DNA of 64,000 nucleotides from Nocardia bhagyanarayanae (GCF_006716565.1 NZ_VFPG01000001.1:3038001-3102000); one strand, 5' to 3'; numbered from the stretch's first letter, positions 8,901 through 16,754 are shown. Program-made: numbers and translations. Notes: generated from the letters alone by a model not told the origin.

Positions 8901-10298
8901 AGCGGTCTCGCGCGCAAAGTCCCGGGCCTCGTCATCGAGCCGAGTTGGTTCACGGAGGCGACGACTCTCGGTGACGTGATCGGGCTCGTCGCGTCGCACG
9001 TCGGCGGAACCGAAAGCGTCCCGGCAACAGTGCTTCCCGAAAGTGTCACGGCGAAAGCGATGCTCGACATACCGGATCGCTCCGACGTGGAGCCGCAGTA
9101 CCGCATCGCGGACTTCCCCGAAGTACAGGCGATCTCCGACCGCATCGACCTGGCCGAGAAGTCCGGCGTGTCCAACCCCTACTTCTTGATCAACGACGGA
9201 GTCACCCGGGACACGTCGGTCGTCGAAGGCCACGAGGTGCTGAACTTTTCCAGCTTCAACTACCTCGGCATGTCCGGGCATCCGGCCGTGACCGCCGCGG
9301 TGCAGGACGCGGTGGCGCGGTACGGCAGTTCCGTCTCGGCGAGCCGCCTCCTCTCGGGTGAGAAGACGATCCACGCCGAGCTGGAACAGGAGCTCGCCGC
9401 GCTGCTCGGCACCGAGGACGCGATCACGCTGACCAGCGGCCACGCCACCAATGTGACAGTCATCGGGCACGTCGTCGGTCCCGAGGACCTGATCGTCCAC
9501 GACAGCCTGGCCCACGACAGCATCTTGCAGGGCTGCAAGCTCTCCGGCGCCACCCGGCGGCCGTTCCCGCACAACGACCACTCCGCGCTGGACCGCATAC
9601 TCACCGACATCCGTGGCCGCTACCGGCGGGTCCTGATCGTGATCGAGGGCGTCTACAGCCAGGACGGCGACATCCCGAATCTGCCCGCGATCATCGAGGT
9701 CAAGAAGAAGCACAAGGCGTTGCTGATGATCGACGAGGCGCACAGCGTCGGCGTGCTCGGTGCCAGCGGCGGCGGCGTCGGCGAGTACTTCGGCGTCGAC
9801 CGTGCCGAGGTGGAGCTGTGGTCCGGGACCATGTCGAAGGCGTTCGCGGGTTGCGGCGGTTACGTCGCGGGCAGCCGGGAACTGATCCGCTTCCTGAAGT
9901 ACACCACCCCCGGATTCGTCTACAGCGTCGGCATCACTCCGGCCAACGCCGCCGCCTCGCTGGCGGCGCTGCGCCAGATGCGTTCGGAACCTGGAGTTTT
10001 CGATCGGCTGCGCGGTCTGTCGCGGATGTTCCTCGAACTCGCCGAGGAGGCGGGCATCGACACCGGCGACAGCCACGACACCCCGATCGTTCCGTGCATC
10101 ATCGGCGACTCGATGCGGACGCTCGCGCTGTCGAACGCTTTGCTGCGCAGGGGAATCAACGTCAACCCGATCCTGCACCCGGCCGTGCCGGAGGACAAAG
10201 CCCGGCTGCGGTTCTTCATCACCACATGCCATACCGAGGAGCAGATCCGCTACGCGGTGAAGGTGCTCGCCGAGGAACTCGCGATCTTGCGAGCGTGA
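5913..10298 (+). CDS. Polyketide synthase with C-terminal alpha-oxoamine synthase: KS-AT-ACP-AOAS
   Basis: 1461 residues. The ketosynthase (about 20-440) has Cys190 in DTACSSSLV, His325 in EAHGTGT and His363 in NLGHTEGAAG. The acyltransferase (about 535-830) has Ser626 in GHSIGEF and HAFH at 725-728, the malonyl-CoA signature. A low-complexity Thr/Pro linker leads to a carrier domain with Ser989 in GFDSI. Residues 1080-1461 form a PLP enzyme of the 5-aminolevulinate synthase/KBL family, with the DEAHSVGVLG cofactor motif and Lys1309 in SGTMSKAFAG for the Schiff base. KR, DH, ER and TE are absent. Expected chemistry: one malonyl extension of an acyl chain, then decarboxylative condensation with an amino acid to release an aminoketone. 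Confidence 0.93.
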   Translation: MSRRTEWMTCGKAARATEPSDAIAIVGIDCRFPQAPDARALWALLMAGGDAIAQVPAERWNVDDFHDPAGGSGRVDHRTGGFLADADAFDNEFFGIAPREAEAMDPQQRLLLQSAWRAFEDATLDPRRQAGSNTGVFVGVMANEWATVHMRDYARITPQMGSGNGYFMTANRLSYQLDLTGPSMAVDTACSSSLVAVHQACVALRAGECDQALAAGVNIAVTPALNVFYTQAGLSAPDGRCKPFSGKADGIGRGEGVAVLVLRRLADAQADGLPIYAVIKGSAVNNDGRSNGITAPNRWAQQQVVAEAYRRAGVDAAQVAFLEAHGTGTVLGDMIEVKALGAVHAARRERPCALGSIKGNLGHTEGAAGIAGLIKAALSLHHRVVPPTRYAADENARLRMAEQGLRLLAEPMTLPDGRIHGAVSSFGMGGTNAHMVLASAPPTPRTVEADGGGVLTLSSNDREGLRRNVFRLAEVVERDSVALSRLCWSSNEVKSSGRHRLSLVVRDRGRAVEALRACADDAALETYSGVARRPSIGWLFTGQGAQYPGMSRALREASPAYRRALAEVDERMTAHLHRSVAELLLGDDEIVHRTEFAQPAIFAVEYAMARALTELGVEPAWLVGHSIGEFAAAAVAGVFSLDDACRLVAARGRLMQRLPGGGAMLAVRATADAVAELIAGEPDVALAAVNGPRETVLSGAAESIARVGAVLTDRGVTVRPLTVSHAFHSPLMAPMRDEFAQVARDCAYNPPSIPIYSTLRGRLLGADDPMDAEYWVEHIGATVRFADAATAALTTEPTHLIEIGPKRTLAPMIGRAHPGLSVPMLTPCPGPRATGDELADTIAALYRDGLDPHWDALYEPAARVRQRVGGYEFDTSHRFWTQVDVTPTAPETTNPAPETSTSARQHTEETTMDQLIALFREQAAVLAAAANAEVATQPTQPRLLGESGRVGAGIDAAAVVRAEAARVSGFPVEKLKDRETICGEMGFDSIMTADLFSGLARKVPGLVIEPSWFTEATTLGDVIGLVASHVGGTESVPATVLPESVTAKAMLDIPDRSDVEPQYRIADFPEVQAISDRIDLAEKSGVSNPYFLINDGVTRDTSVVEGHEVLNFSSFNYLGMSGHPAVTAAVQDAVARYGSSVSASRLLSGEKTIHAELEQELAALLGTEDAITLTSGHATNVTVIGHVVGPEDLIVHDSLAHDSILQGCKLSGATRRPFPHNDHSALDRILTDIRGRYRRVLIVIEGVYSQDGDIPNLPAIIEVKKKHKALLMIDEAHSVGVLGASGGGVGEYFGVDRAEVELWSGTMSKAFAGCGGYVAGSRELIRFLKYTTPGFVYSVGITPANAAASLAALRQMRSEPGVFDRLRGLSRMFLELAEEAGIDTGDSHDTPIVPCIIGDSMRTLALSNALLRRGINVNPILHPAVPEDKARLRFFITTCHTEEQIRYAVKVLAEELAILRA
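8634..8648 (+). promoter_or_regulatory. Internal ribosome site and in-frame ATG within the PKS gene
   Basis: GAGGA at 8634-8638, 7 bases before an in-frame ATG (Met912), directly after the low-complexity linker and before an amphipathic helix (MDQLIALFREQAAVLAAAA). This looks like the start of a formerly separate ACP-AOAS gene that has become fused, or a second translation start that still yields a free ACP-AOAS protein. Confidence 0.45.
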
Positions 10299-10324
10299 CC
10301 GGTCAGCTCTGAGTCGCCACCGGC

Positions 10325-11680
10325 TCAGGCCACCGTTCGGCGCGGCAGTGCGGGCGATGTCGGTCCGCCGGCCGCGATGATCGGGCGGGAGGCGAGCATC
10401 CGGCCGAACAGCTTGGCGAAACGCAAGTGACCCAACGCCTCTCGGCGGCCGAAGGCGACCGACCACACCGTGTCGGTGCCGGTCGGGCCGGTGTCGCGCT
10501 GGTCGAAGCGGTCGGCGAGCCAGTTCATGGTGAACGGGGTGCCGATGTAGAGAAGAGGCAGGTGCAGGCTCAGCCGGTCGCGCAGATATCGGATGGCGGC
10601 CCCGGCCGCGACATAACGCTCGACGTGCGCGTCGACGTCGGCGACGGCGATGAGTTCGTCGTTGACGCCCTGCACCACCAGCATCGGCATGGCGGGGGCC
10701 TGCGCGCCGGGGCGGATGTCGTCGAGGACGTAGCGCATCTCCGGCCGCGCGAGCAGCTCCTCGAACGTGGTGCGGCTGTACTTGTCGATGTTCTTGCCCG
10801 CGAACCGCGGAATCAGCTCGAAGGTGGTGCGCGACTCGGCCTGGGCGAGCAGGCCGAGGAACTCCGGGTTCACCTCGTCGAGCAGCAGCCGGTCCAGCGC
10901 GGGATAGGCCCGGCGCAGCGCCGCGACGCAGACGGTGGCGAAACCGGAGAGGAAGGTGCCGTTGAGCCGGGTGAACGCCGACGCCGGATCGCCGACCGGG
11001 GAACCGGCCACCGCGCCGACGATCGTCAGCTCCGGCGCGTACTCGGCGGCGAGCTCCGCCGCCCACGCGGTGGCCAGGCCGCCGCCCGAATACCCCCACA
11101 GGCCCACCGGCGTGGTGGGGCTCAGGCCGAGCGGGGCGAAGTTCAGCGCCGCCCGGATGCCGTCGAGGGAGCGGTAGCCCGGCTCGCGGGCCACGCCGAA
11201 CTGTCCCGACATGCCGCCGTGATCGGGGACCGACACCGCCCACCCCCGCGCCAGCGCCCCGGCGATGACCGGTAGCTCGAGCTGCGGGATCGCGCCCAGC
11301 GCCCGCGCCCCTCGGCGCAGGGCGTAGGAGGGGAAACAGCGGGAGGAGACGCCGTCGATCGCGCATTGGAACGACACCAGCGAGCGCGGCGCCGTCGGGT
11401 CGGCGCCCCACGGCAGCAGCACCGTGGTCACCGCGACCTCGGGGACGCCGTTCAGATCGCAGGTCCGGTAGAGCAGTTGCCACGCCGAAATGCGCTGCGG
11501 TACAACGCCGAACAGGGCGAGCTCGACGCGACGGGTGCGCAGGATCGCGCCGGGGGAGTACCGGTCCAGGTGCGGCGGCGCCACGTAGAACGGATCCTGC
11601 TCGGGAATCAGCGGTCGTAGCGGATCCGGATACAGCTCGGTGACCGGTGCGGCTGCGTCTTCTGCGATGCCCACGCTCAT
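10325..11680 (-). CDS. Secretory-lipase (LIP) family alpha/beta hydrolase
   Basis: 451 residues from the ATG at 11680, which has AAAGGAC 9 bases upstream; the long upstream extension of the frame has no coding character. The nucleophile elbow is LWGYSGGGLATAWAAELA, and a later VQGVNDELIAVADV segment probably carries the catalytic acid. The layout, with SLVSFQCAIDG and VSVPDHGG upstream of the elbow, matches the LIP family of triacylglycerol lipases. Unlike typical members no signal peptide is visible, so it may act inside the cell. It converges on the PKS with a 26-bp gap; a role in processing the PKS product is possible but unproven. Confidence 0.8.
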   Translation of the reverse strand: MSVGIAEDAAAPVTELYPDPLRPLIPEQDPFYVAPPHLDRYSPGAILRTRRVELALFGVVPQRISAWQLLYRTCDLNGVPEVAVTTVLLPWGADPTAPRSLVSFQCAIDGVSSRCFPSYALRRGARALGAIPQLELPVIAGALARGWAVSVPDHGGMSGQFGVAREPGYRSLDGIRAALNFAPLGLSPTTPVGLWGYSGGGLATAWAAELAAEYAPELTIVGAVAGSPVGDPASAFTRLNGTFLSGFATVCVAALRRAYPALDRLLLDEVNPEFLGLLAQAESRTTFELIPRFAGKNIDKYSRTTFEELLARPEMRYVLDDIRPGAQAPAMPMLVVQGVNDELIAVADVDAHVERYVAAGAAIRYLRDRLSLHLPLLYIGTPFTMNWLADRFDQRDTGPTGTDTVWSVAFGRREALGHLRFAKLFGRMLASRPIIAAGGPTSPALPRRTVA

Positions 11681-11911
11681 TCGTGTTCGTCCTTTCACGC
11701 GCGCGGCGCACGGCTCGGGCGCCGCGGTGCGGCGGATTCGGACCGGAATTCCGGCGCGGCAGTCCCATTCAACGTATCGGCCGGAGCTCGGCCGGGAAAT
11801 TGGCGCGGAAGACGAACCTGTGCGGCCCAAATTCTTCCGATGGGGCGCCACCCGTGAACCATCGCGCGGCGGATTCCGTGGAACGGGTGAACACACGAGG
11901 AGGGCGCCCCC

Positions 11912-12385
11912 ATGCAGACGATCAACGGTTTGCCCGCGCACGTGCTGCTGGTCCACGGGGTGGTCGTCCTGGTGCCGCTGACGGCGCTGCTGCTGGTGCT
12001 GTCCGCGCTCGTGCCCGCGGTGCGGCGGCGATTGGTCTGGCTGGTCGCGGCCCTCGCACTCGTCGGTACGGTGCTCACCCCGGTCACCGCCGACGCGGGC
12101 GAGACGCTGGCCGAGCGGTTCCCGTCCCCGAGCGACGCGCTGCGCACCCACATCGAGCTCGGACGCAGCATGGTCTACTTCGCCGTGGCGCTGCTGGTGA
12201 TCGCGGTGCTGGTGGTCGCGACTCACCTGCTCGAGCTGCGGGGCCGGCCGATCGGTCGCGGACCGGCGGCGCTGCTGGCGATCCTCGCGCTCGTCGCGGG
12301 CATCGCCGCGGGTGTGCTGTGCTACCGCGTCGGCGATTCCGGGGCCCGCGCCGTCTGGGGCGTCCAGTCCGCGAGCGCGCTATAG
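11912..12385 (+). CDS. DUF2231 four-helix membrane protein
   Basis: 157 residues beginning MQTINGLPAHVLLVHGVVVLVPL, the His-rich opening of DUF2231 proteins, with four hydrophobic helices (about 10-35, 42-60, 84-106, 115-135). The conserved His-containing N-terminus may bind a metal or haem, but the family has no defined function. GAGGAGGGC precedes the ATG. The stop overlaps the stop of the convergent NTF2-like gene by a few bases. Confidence 0.85.
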   Translation: MQTINGLPAHVLLVHGVVVLVPLTALLLVLSALVPAVRRRLVWLVAALALVGTVLTPVTADAGETLAERFPSPSDALRTHIELGRSMVYFAVALLVIAVLVVATHLLELRGRPIGRGPAALLAILALVAGIAAGVLCYRVGDSGARAVWGVQSASAL

Positions 12386-13189
12386 ATTCGCGTCGAGAAA
12401 GACCGTCACGCCGGTGATGCGGGGGCCGCTCGCCTCGAATTCGACGAATGCCACGCCGTGCGACTCGCCGAGCCGCACGCTCGCGCTGACGGTGCGGCCC
12501 GCGGCGATCAGCTTGTCCCAGCGCACGGCGCGGGCGCGATTGGTGAACTCCTCGACCGAAATCGGGTTGCCCGCAGGGAATTCCACCACCGCGTGCTCGC
12601 CGAGCAGCGCGCGCACGCGGCCGATGTCGGTCGCGGCCGCCGCCTCGAACAGCTGGCGCGCGGCGCGTTTGCCCGGTCTGCCCACGCTCCGCAATGCCCG
12701 CATCATGCCCATCGCGCCGTCGACGCCGAGGTTCGCGACCAGTTGCGGGCCGAGTTTCGCGCCCGCGAGGAGCCCCGGCACCCCGGTTCGCAGCAGTCGC
12801 GCGATCATCGCCGGAAGTTCCCAGTGCGCCGCCAAGCGGGCGATCCGCCAGCCGTCGCTGGTGTCGACCAAGTCGTAGCGCAGGTGCATCGGCACGGTGA
12901 CGGTGGCACCGGTGGACATGGTCGTCTCGATGTGCAGGTCACGGACCACCGTCTGCCCGGCGACCAGGTCGCGGTCCACCCGGAACGCGATGGAGTTCGG
13001 GCCGATGAAGGTGTCGTAGAACCGCGCGATCGCCACGCGGCCGATGTGCGCGCGCGAGCCGACCGGGTCGTGTACCGCGGCATCGTCCGCGAACAGGCCG
13101 ACCCAGGCGGTCTTGTCGTGCGCGGCCACCGCGCGCGGCGACGCGTGAACGGCCGCCAGCAGGTGTTCGGCGGTCGGGTCCAGCGGCAT
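12380..13189 (-). CDS. Tandem NTF2/SnoaL-like protein, probable steroid or lipid enzyme
   Basis: 269 residues; ATG at 13189 with GGAGGA 8 bases ahead. Residues 5-135 form one NTF2-like unit (EHLLAAVHASPRAVAAHDKTAW..DDAAVHDPVG..ARFYDTFIGP) and about 180-265 look like a second (QLFEAAAATDIGRVRALL..). The fold includes ketosteroid isomerases and polyketide cyclases. It is divergent from a steroid 5-alpha-reductase-like gene, and a perfect KstR-type operator lies between them, so a part in steroid metabolism is likely. Catalytic residues cannot be assigned by eye. Confidence 0.7.
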   Translation of the reverse strand: MPLDPTAEHLLAAVHASPRAVAAHDKTAWVGLFADDAAVHDPVGSRAHIGRVAIARFYDTFIGPNSIAFRVDRDLVAGQTVVRDLHIETTMSTGATVTVPMHLRYDLVDTSDGWRIARLAAHWELPAMIARLLRTGVPGLLAGAKLGPQLVANLGVDGAMGMMRALRSVGRPGKRAARQLFEAAAATDIGRVRALLGEHAVVEFPAGNPISVEEFTNRARAVRWDKLIAAGRTVSASVRLGESHGVAFVEFEASGPRITGVTVFLDANL

Positions 13190-13228
13190 GAGGGTCCTCC
13201 ATAGTCTCGCCACGGCTCGGATCCATGG

Positions 13229-13242
13229 TAGAACATGTTCTA
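13229..13242. promoter_or_regulatory. KstR-type operator
   Basis: TAGAACATGTTCTA is a perfect 14-bp palindrome matching the published KstR consensus TNNAACNNGTTNNA at every fixed position. It lies in the 111-bp divergent region, 40 bp from the NTF2-like start and 59 bp from the steroid-reductase start, so one TetR-family repressor (KstR, controlling cholesterol catabolism) could control both. Confidence 0.75.
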
Positions 13243-13300
13243 ATTTCGGTGCCGCCGAACCGCAGACCGCGCGCGGCGCCCCGTTCGACGAAGGATCTCG

Positions 13301-14092
13301 ATGGACTGGTACACCGGGAACGCCACCTACGACACCGTGCTCGCGATCGCCTTCGCCTTCGCGGCTTTCGTGCTGGTCGGCGGCCTGTTCGCGCAGAGTC
13401 CGTACGGGCGTTTCGCCTCGACGAAGGTCGGCTTCAACCTGAATCCCAAGCTGGGCTGGTGGTTGATGGAGCTGCCCGCCACCGTGGTGTTCGCGGTGTT
13501 CTACCTGAGCGGGCCGGATCGCTTCGAGCCGACGCCCCTGGTGCTCGCGTGCATCTGGCTGCTGCACTACGGCAATCGCGGCTGGTTCTTCCCGCTCTCG
13601 ATTCGGCAGGTGCCGGGCAAGCGCAGCAGTTTCAACATCTCCGTGCTCGCCGCGGGCGTCTTCGTGACCTCGCTGCACGGCTACCTCAACGGCGCGTTCT
13701 TCAGCCACGACTACAAGAACCAATACGGCGCCGACTGGCTCACCGACCCGCGTTTCCTGATCGGCCTCGTCGTGTACCTGTGCGGTTTCGGGCTGCTGGT
13801 GCGGTCCGAGGCGATCGTGCGCAACCTGCGCGACAAGAGCGATCCCGGCGCGACCGAATACCGCATTCCCTACGGCGGCGGCTTCCGTTTCGTGAGTAGT
13901 CCGGCCTATCTCGGGGAGTTGATCGCGTGGGCCGGGTTCGCACTGCTGACCTGGTCGTTGGCGGGTGTGGTGATCTTCCTGATCACGGCGGGGAACCTGG
14001 TGCCGCGCGCGTTCGCGACGCACCGCTGGTACAAGGAGAAGTTCGCCGACTACCCGGCCGAGCGGAAAGCGTTGATTCCCTACGTGATCTGA
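13301..14092 (+). CDS. 3-oxo-5-alpha-steroid 4-dehydrogenase (steroid 5-alpha-reductase) family protein
   Basis: 263-residue membrane protein with about six hydrophobic helices. The C-terminal domain has the family signature YRIPYGGGFRFVSSPAYLGE, then ITAGNLVPRAFATHRWYKEKF near the end, the NADPH-binding part of 5-alpha-reductases. LNPKLGWWLMELPA near residue 45 is also typical. These enzymes reduce the delta-4 double bond of 3-ketosteroids. AAGGA precedes the ATG. The KstR-type operator upstream links it to steroid catabolism. Confidence 0.85.
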   Translation: MDWYTGNATYDTVLAIAFAFAAFVLVGGLFAQSPYGRFASTKVGFNLNPKLGWWLMELPATVVFAVFYLSGPDRFEPTPLVLACIWLLHYGNRGWFFPLSIRQVPGKRSSFNISVLAAGVFVTSLHGYLNGAFFSHDYKNQYGADWLTDPRFLIGLVVYLCGFGLLVRSEAIVRNLRDKSDPGATEYRIPYGGGFRFVSSPAYLGELIAWAGFALLTWSLAGVVIFLITAGNLVPRAFATHRWYKEKFADYPAERKALIPYVI

Positions 14093-14125
14093 GCGCTGTC
14101 GGGTGCTGGTCGGCACCCGCTCGCG

Positions 14126-14148
14126 CTAATGAAAACTGTTTTCATTAG
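14126..14148. promoter_or_regulatory. Zur/Fur-type operator upstream of DUF8020 copy 2
   Basis: Perfect inverted repeat: 11-bp arms CTAATGAAAAC (14126-14136) and GTTTTCATTAG (14138-14148) around one central base. The TGAAAA-N3-TTTTCA core is that of actinobacterial zinc-uptake regulator (Zur) boxes, although Fur-family relatives cannot be excluded. It is 51 bp upstream of the ATG at 14200, so the gene is probably induced when zinc is scarce. Confidence 0.65.
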
Positions 14149-14199
14149 TATGCGTTGCGGTCGCGCACCGCGCGCGGCCGGTATCTGGGATGAGGATCA

Positions 14200-14898
14200 A
14201 TGTTGTTGAGGAAACTGGCCGCACCGGCCGCCCTGGCCATTGCCGCGCTGTCCGTCGTCGCGGGGACGGCCACGGCGCAACCTGCCGACACGATCGGCTT
14301 CACGGCACGCGCGACCGACACCGCCTCGATCATCGAGATCGACGCCGGAGCCTTGGTGGTCGAGGACGACGTGCTGAAGATCGAGGCAGCCGACGGCACC
14401 GTAGTCGCGGGGACCCCGCTCACGCTGCGCATCGATGACTTCGAATTCCCCATAGCCGCCGACATCGCCGGCCGCACCGCCACGCTCACCCCGCAGTTGA
14501 CGATGGATAAAGCCGTCTACAAGCCGGTCGCTCTGCCCTTCGAGGACAAGGCGCCATGGAAGAGCGAATACGAGCGCGAGCAAGCGGCTTGGGCGCGCAT
14601 GACCAGCACCATCGGCATGGGCGCCAGCATCGGCACGCTGGTCGGCGGCCTCGGTGGTGGGGCGGTCGGCTGCGTCCTCGGCGGCATCGTCGGGGCCACG
14701 GTCGCCTCGGCCACCATCATCGGCCTCTTCGGTCCCTTCGTTCCCGCCGCCGCGGTCGGCTGTCTGGGCGGCATCATCGCCGTCGGCGCACTGGGCACCC
14801 TCGCCGGGCAGATCTTCGTGACCGCGCCGGTCGCCATCGGCGCGGCCATCCAGTACTTCACCACCATCAATTCGCCGTTCTCGCCACCCGCCAAGTAG
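14200..14898 (+). CDS. Secreted DUF8020-type protein (copy 2), probably zinc-regulated
   Basis: 232 residues. A signal peptide (1-26, ending ATA) is followed by a beta-rich region (about 30-105) with LVVEDDVLKIEAADGTVVA and a glycine-zipper-like hydrophobic half (about 140-225, GMGASIGTLVGGLGGGAVG..). From the middle onward it is nearly identical to the protein at 38546, and the DNA agrees at roughly nine positions in ten by eye with mostly third-base changes. GAGG lies 5 bases before the ATG. Function is unknown; the operator upstream suggests a role in metal-limited conditions, perhaps at the envelope. Confidence 0.8.
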   Translation: MLLRKLAAPAALAIAALSVVAGTATAQPADTIGFTARATDTASIIEIDAGALVVEDDVLKIEAADGTVVAGTPLTLRIDDFEFPIAADIAGRTATLTPQLTMDKAVYKPVALPFEDKAPWKSEYEREQAAWARMTSTIGMGASIGTLVGGLGGGAVGCVLGGIVGATVASATIIGLFGPFVPAAAVGCLGGIIAVGALGTLAGQIFVTAPVAIGAAIQYFTTINSPFSPPAK

Positions 14899-15378
14899 GG
14901 ATACCTTTCGCGCCCCGCCGAGGCGTGAAGCGGCCGACGTGGCCTTCGCTCCGCCCATGCGGGCTGTCGACTACTACGCCCGGCTTTGTCCGCTAGGGGG
15001 TCGCTGCCGTGCGGGCGGCTGCACCGTGCGGGGGCGGAGGACCGCTCAGCGGGAAACATGCTGGCTGCCAACGACTTCTGGGCCGTCACGTCCGCTCCGG
15101 TATCCGCCGTCTCCACCACAGGTCGAATGCTCCTCACCCCGGTCGTCCCGCCACCCAAGTGAGAGCCGGACGACTTGGTCGCTGCCCGCTGTGCACGGCC
15201 AAGTCGTCCTTCCGTGGAGCGCGGTGCTTCGCAACGGTGAGTTTGCACACCGTTCGCGGTGGAGTGTGGGCGGTGTCACGGAGAGTGTTGTTGCAGGTCA
15301 AGGGATTTGCTGCGATGTTTCACGCCCGCGTTACAGGCCCGCACGGGAAAGGAAATCTTCTACCAAGATCGTCGGGGG
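14899..15378. other. Intergenic region of 480 bp with repeat copy and an inverted repeat
   Basis: No gene seen. It holds one copy of the dispersed repeat (14943-14990). It also holds an 11-bp inverted repeat (GGACGACTTGG at 15168-15178 and its complement at 15199-15209, 20-base spacer), which could be a terminator or regulatory hairpin. The promoter of the ACT-domain gene should lie at its right end. Confidence 0.5.
14943..14990 (-). repeat. Dispersed intergenic repeat, diverged copy
   Basis: Read on the minus strand it contains GTCGACAGCCCGC followed by GGCGGAGCGAAGG, matching the order and spacing of the copies at 57810, 35134 and 28652, though with more changes. Confidence 0.5.
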
Positions 15379-16194
15379 ATGAGGCCGATCGCAGCTCGAC
15401 CCCGTGTGCACGCGTTGGCGTGCGATGTGTGCGGCCGGTTGCCGCATCCACGACGGACCCGTTTGGCGCTGGCCAAGCTGGCGGCCGTCTTTCCGGTGGA
15501 ATTGGCGTTGCACGCGCTGGTGATTCATTGGCATCCGTCGTATCTGGTGGCGGTGCTGCTGCTCACGATCACGACCACGATTCTGGTGATCTGGGTGGTG
15601 GAGCCTTCGGCGATGCGGTTTCTCGGATCCTGGCTGCACGGGCCGGAATTGCGGGACCGCGATCGTGCCGATCGGGCGCCCGCCCTGTGGCGGATACGGG
15701 TGCACGTCGACGATCGGCCCGGTCAGCTCGAGGCGCTGGCCGCGCATCTCGCGGATCGCGAGGCCAATATCCTGACCGTGCACGTGCACCACTTGGAGTC
15801 CGGTGTGCTGGACGAACTGGTGGTCGCGACGCCCGCTGACATCACCACGCACGACCTCACCGCGGCGGTCACCAAGGCGGGCGGCGCGAAGGTGCGGGTG
15901 TGGCCCGCGTCCGCGCTGACGCTCATCGATGGGCAGACCAAGGCGCTCGCCGTCGCCGCGCGCGTGGTGGCGGATTCGGACGAATTGCCGCTCGCCATAG
16001 CGGAATTGCTCGGTGCTCGGTACCTGCCGAATGGGCTCGAGGACGAGGCCTCCGACGGCACTGCGCTCGTACTGCCGAACGAACCCGAAAGACCGCTGAC
16101 CTTCCTACGGCCCGACGAGCCGTTCACCCCGGCCGAGATCGCCCGCGCCCACCGACTGCTCGACCTGGCGCACATCGTCACTCCCCGCACCTGA
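15379..16194 (+). CDS. Membrane-anchored ACT-domain protein
   Basis: 271 residues from the ATG at 15379; the frame is open further upstream but that part is Cys/Arg-rich and not protein-like. Two hydrophobic helices (about residues 28-80: KLAAVFPVELALHAL.. and YLVAVLLLTITTTILVIWVV) precede an ACT domain with RIRVHVDDRPGQLEALAAHL and ANILTVHVHHLESG. A second, weaker ACT-like half follows. ACT domains bind amino acids and regulate enzymes; here the domain would sit at the membrane. No catalytic domain is present, so it may be a sensor. Confidence 0.75.
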   Translation: MRPIAARPRVHALACDVCGRLPHPRRTRLALAKLAAVFPVELALHALVIHWHPSYLVAVLLLTITTTILVIWVVEPSAMRFLGSWLHGPELRDRDRADRAPALWRIRVHVDDRPGQLEALAAHLADREANILTVHVHHLESGVLDELVVATPADITTHDLTAAVTKAGGAKVRVWPASALTLIDGQTKALAVAARVVADSDELPLAIAELLGARYLPNGLEDEASDGTALVLPNEPERPLTFLRPDEPFTPAEIARAHRLLDLAHIVTPRT

Positions 16195-16352
16195 GGGACC
16201 AGCACGATCTCACGGGCAACGCCCCCGGCGGTCGACCGCCGTCCCGCACCGACGGCCGACCGCGGGTGTTGGTCGAGCGGCACTCTCGAGACCCGGGACA
16301 ACACAACGAGCTCTCCATCGAACAAACGTTCGCGCCCGGCTACGCTTTGTCA

Positions 16353-16754
16353 GTGACCAACGAGAACCCCGCCGAGGGCGCCATCCATCGTTACTTCGAC
16401 GCACTCCAGACGGGATCCCCGATGCTTTTGAAGGAGTGCTTCACCGATGACGCGCGATGGTTCGCACCGGGCCGTCTGCCCAACTCCGGAATCTGGCACG
16501 GGCCGAACGCCATCGTCGACGAGTTCTTTCCGATCGCGATGGCTCGGATGCAGCCGGGGTCGTTCACCACTGAATTGCTCAGTCTGACCATCGGTGACTC
16601 GAACGCCGTCGTCGAGTGGCGATCCAGGGCGACCACGATATCGGGCCACGAGTACGACAACGCCTACATCGCGAACTTCGTCGTCACGGACGGCAAGATC
16701 TCCGAGGTGCGCGAGTACTTCGACACCCACCGCGGCGAGACGCTGTACCAGTAG
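16353..16754 (+). CDS. SnoaL-like (NTF2-fold) protein
   Basis: 133 residues from GTG 16353. Features include AIHRYFDALQTGSPMLLKECFTDDARWFAPG near the start, GIWHGPNAIVDEFF in the middle, and the final strand VTDGKISEVREYFDT, which is highly characteristic of SnoaL-like proteins. No ribosome site is seen, but TACGCT ends 6 bases before the GTG, so the message is probably leaderless. The substrate is unknown. Confidence 0.8.
   Translation: MTNENPAEGAIHRYFDALQTGSPMLLKECFTDDARWFAPGRLPNSGIWHGPNAIVDEFFPIAMARMQPGSFTTELLSLTIGDSNAVVEWRSRATTISGHEYDNAYIANFVVTDGKISEVREYFDTHRGETLYQ

Noticed and set aside
8751-11768. 1005-codon minus-strand open frame covering the AOAS end and the lipase gene
   Set aside because: Antisense to real domains and out of frame with the lipase; composition is that of a shadow frame.
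13740-16000. Additional small open frames around 14.5-15.8 kb
   Set aside because: All overlap the DUF8020 or ACT genes in other frames, or lie in the repeat-bearing gap, and show no domain or ribosome site.
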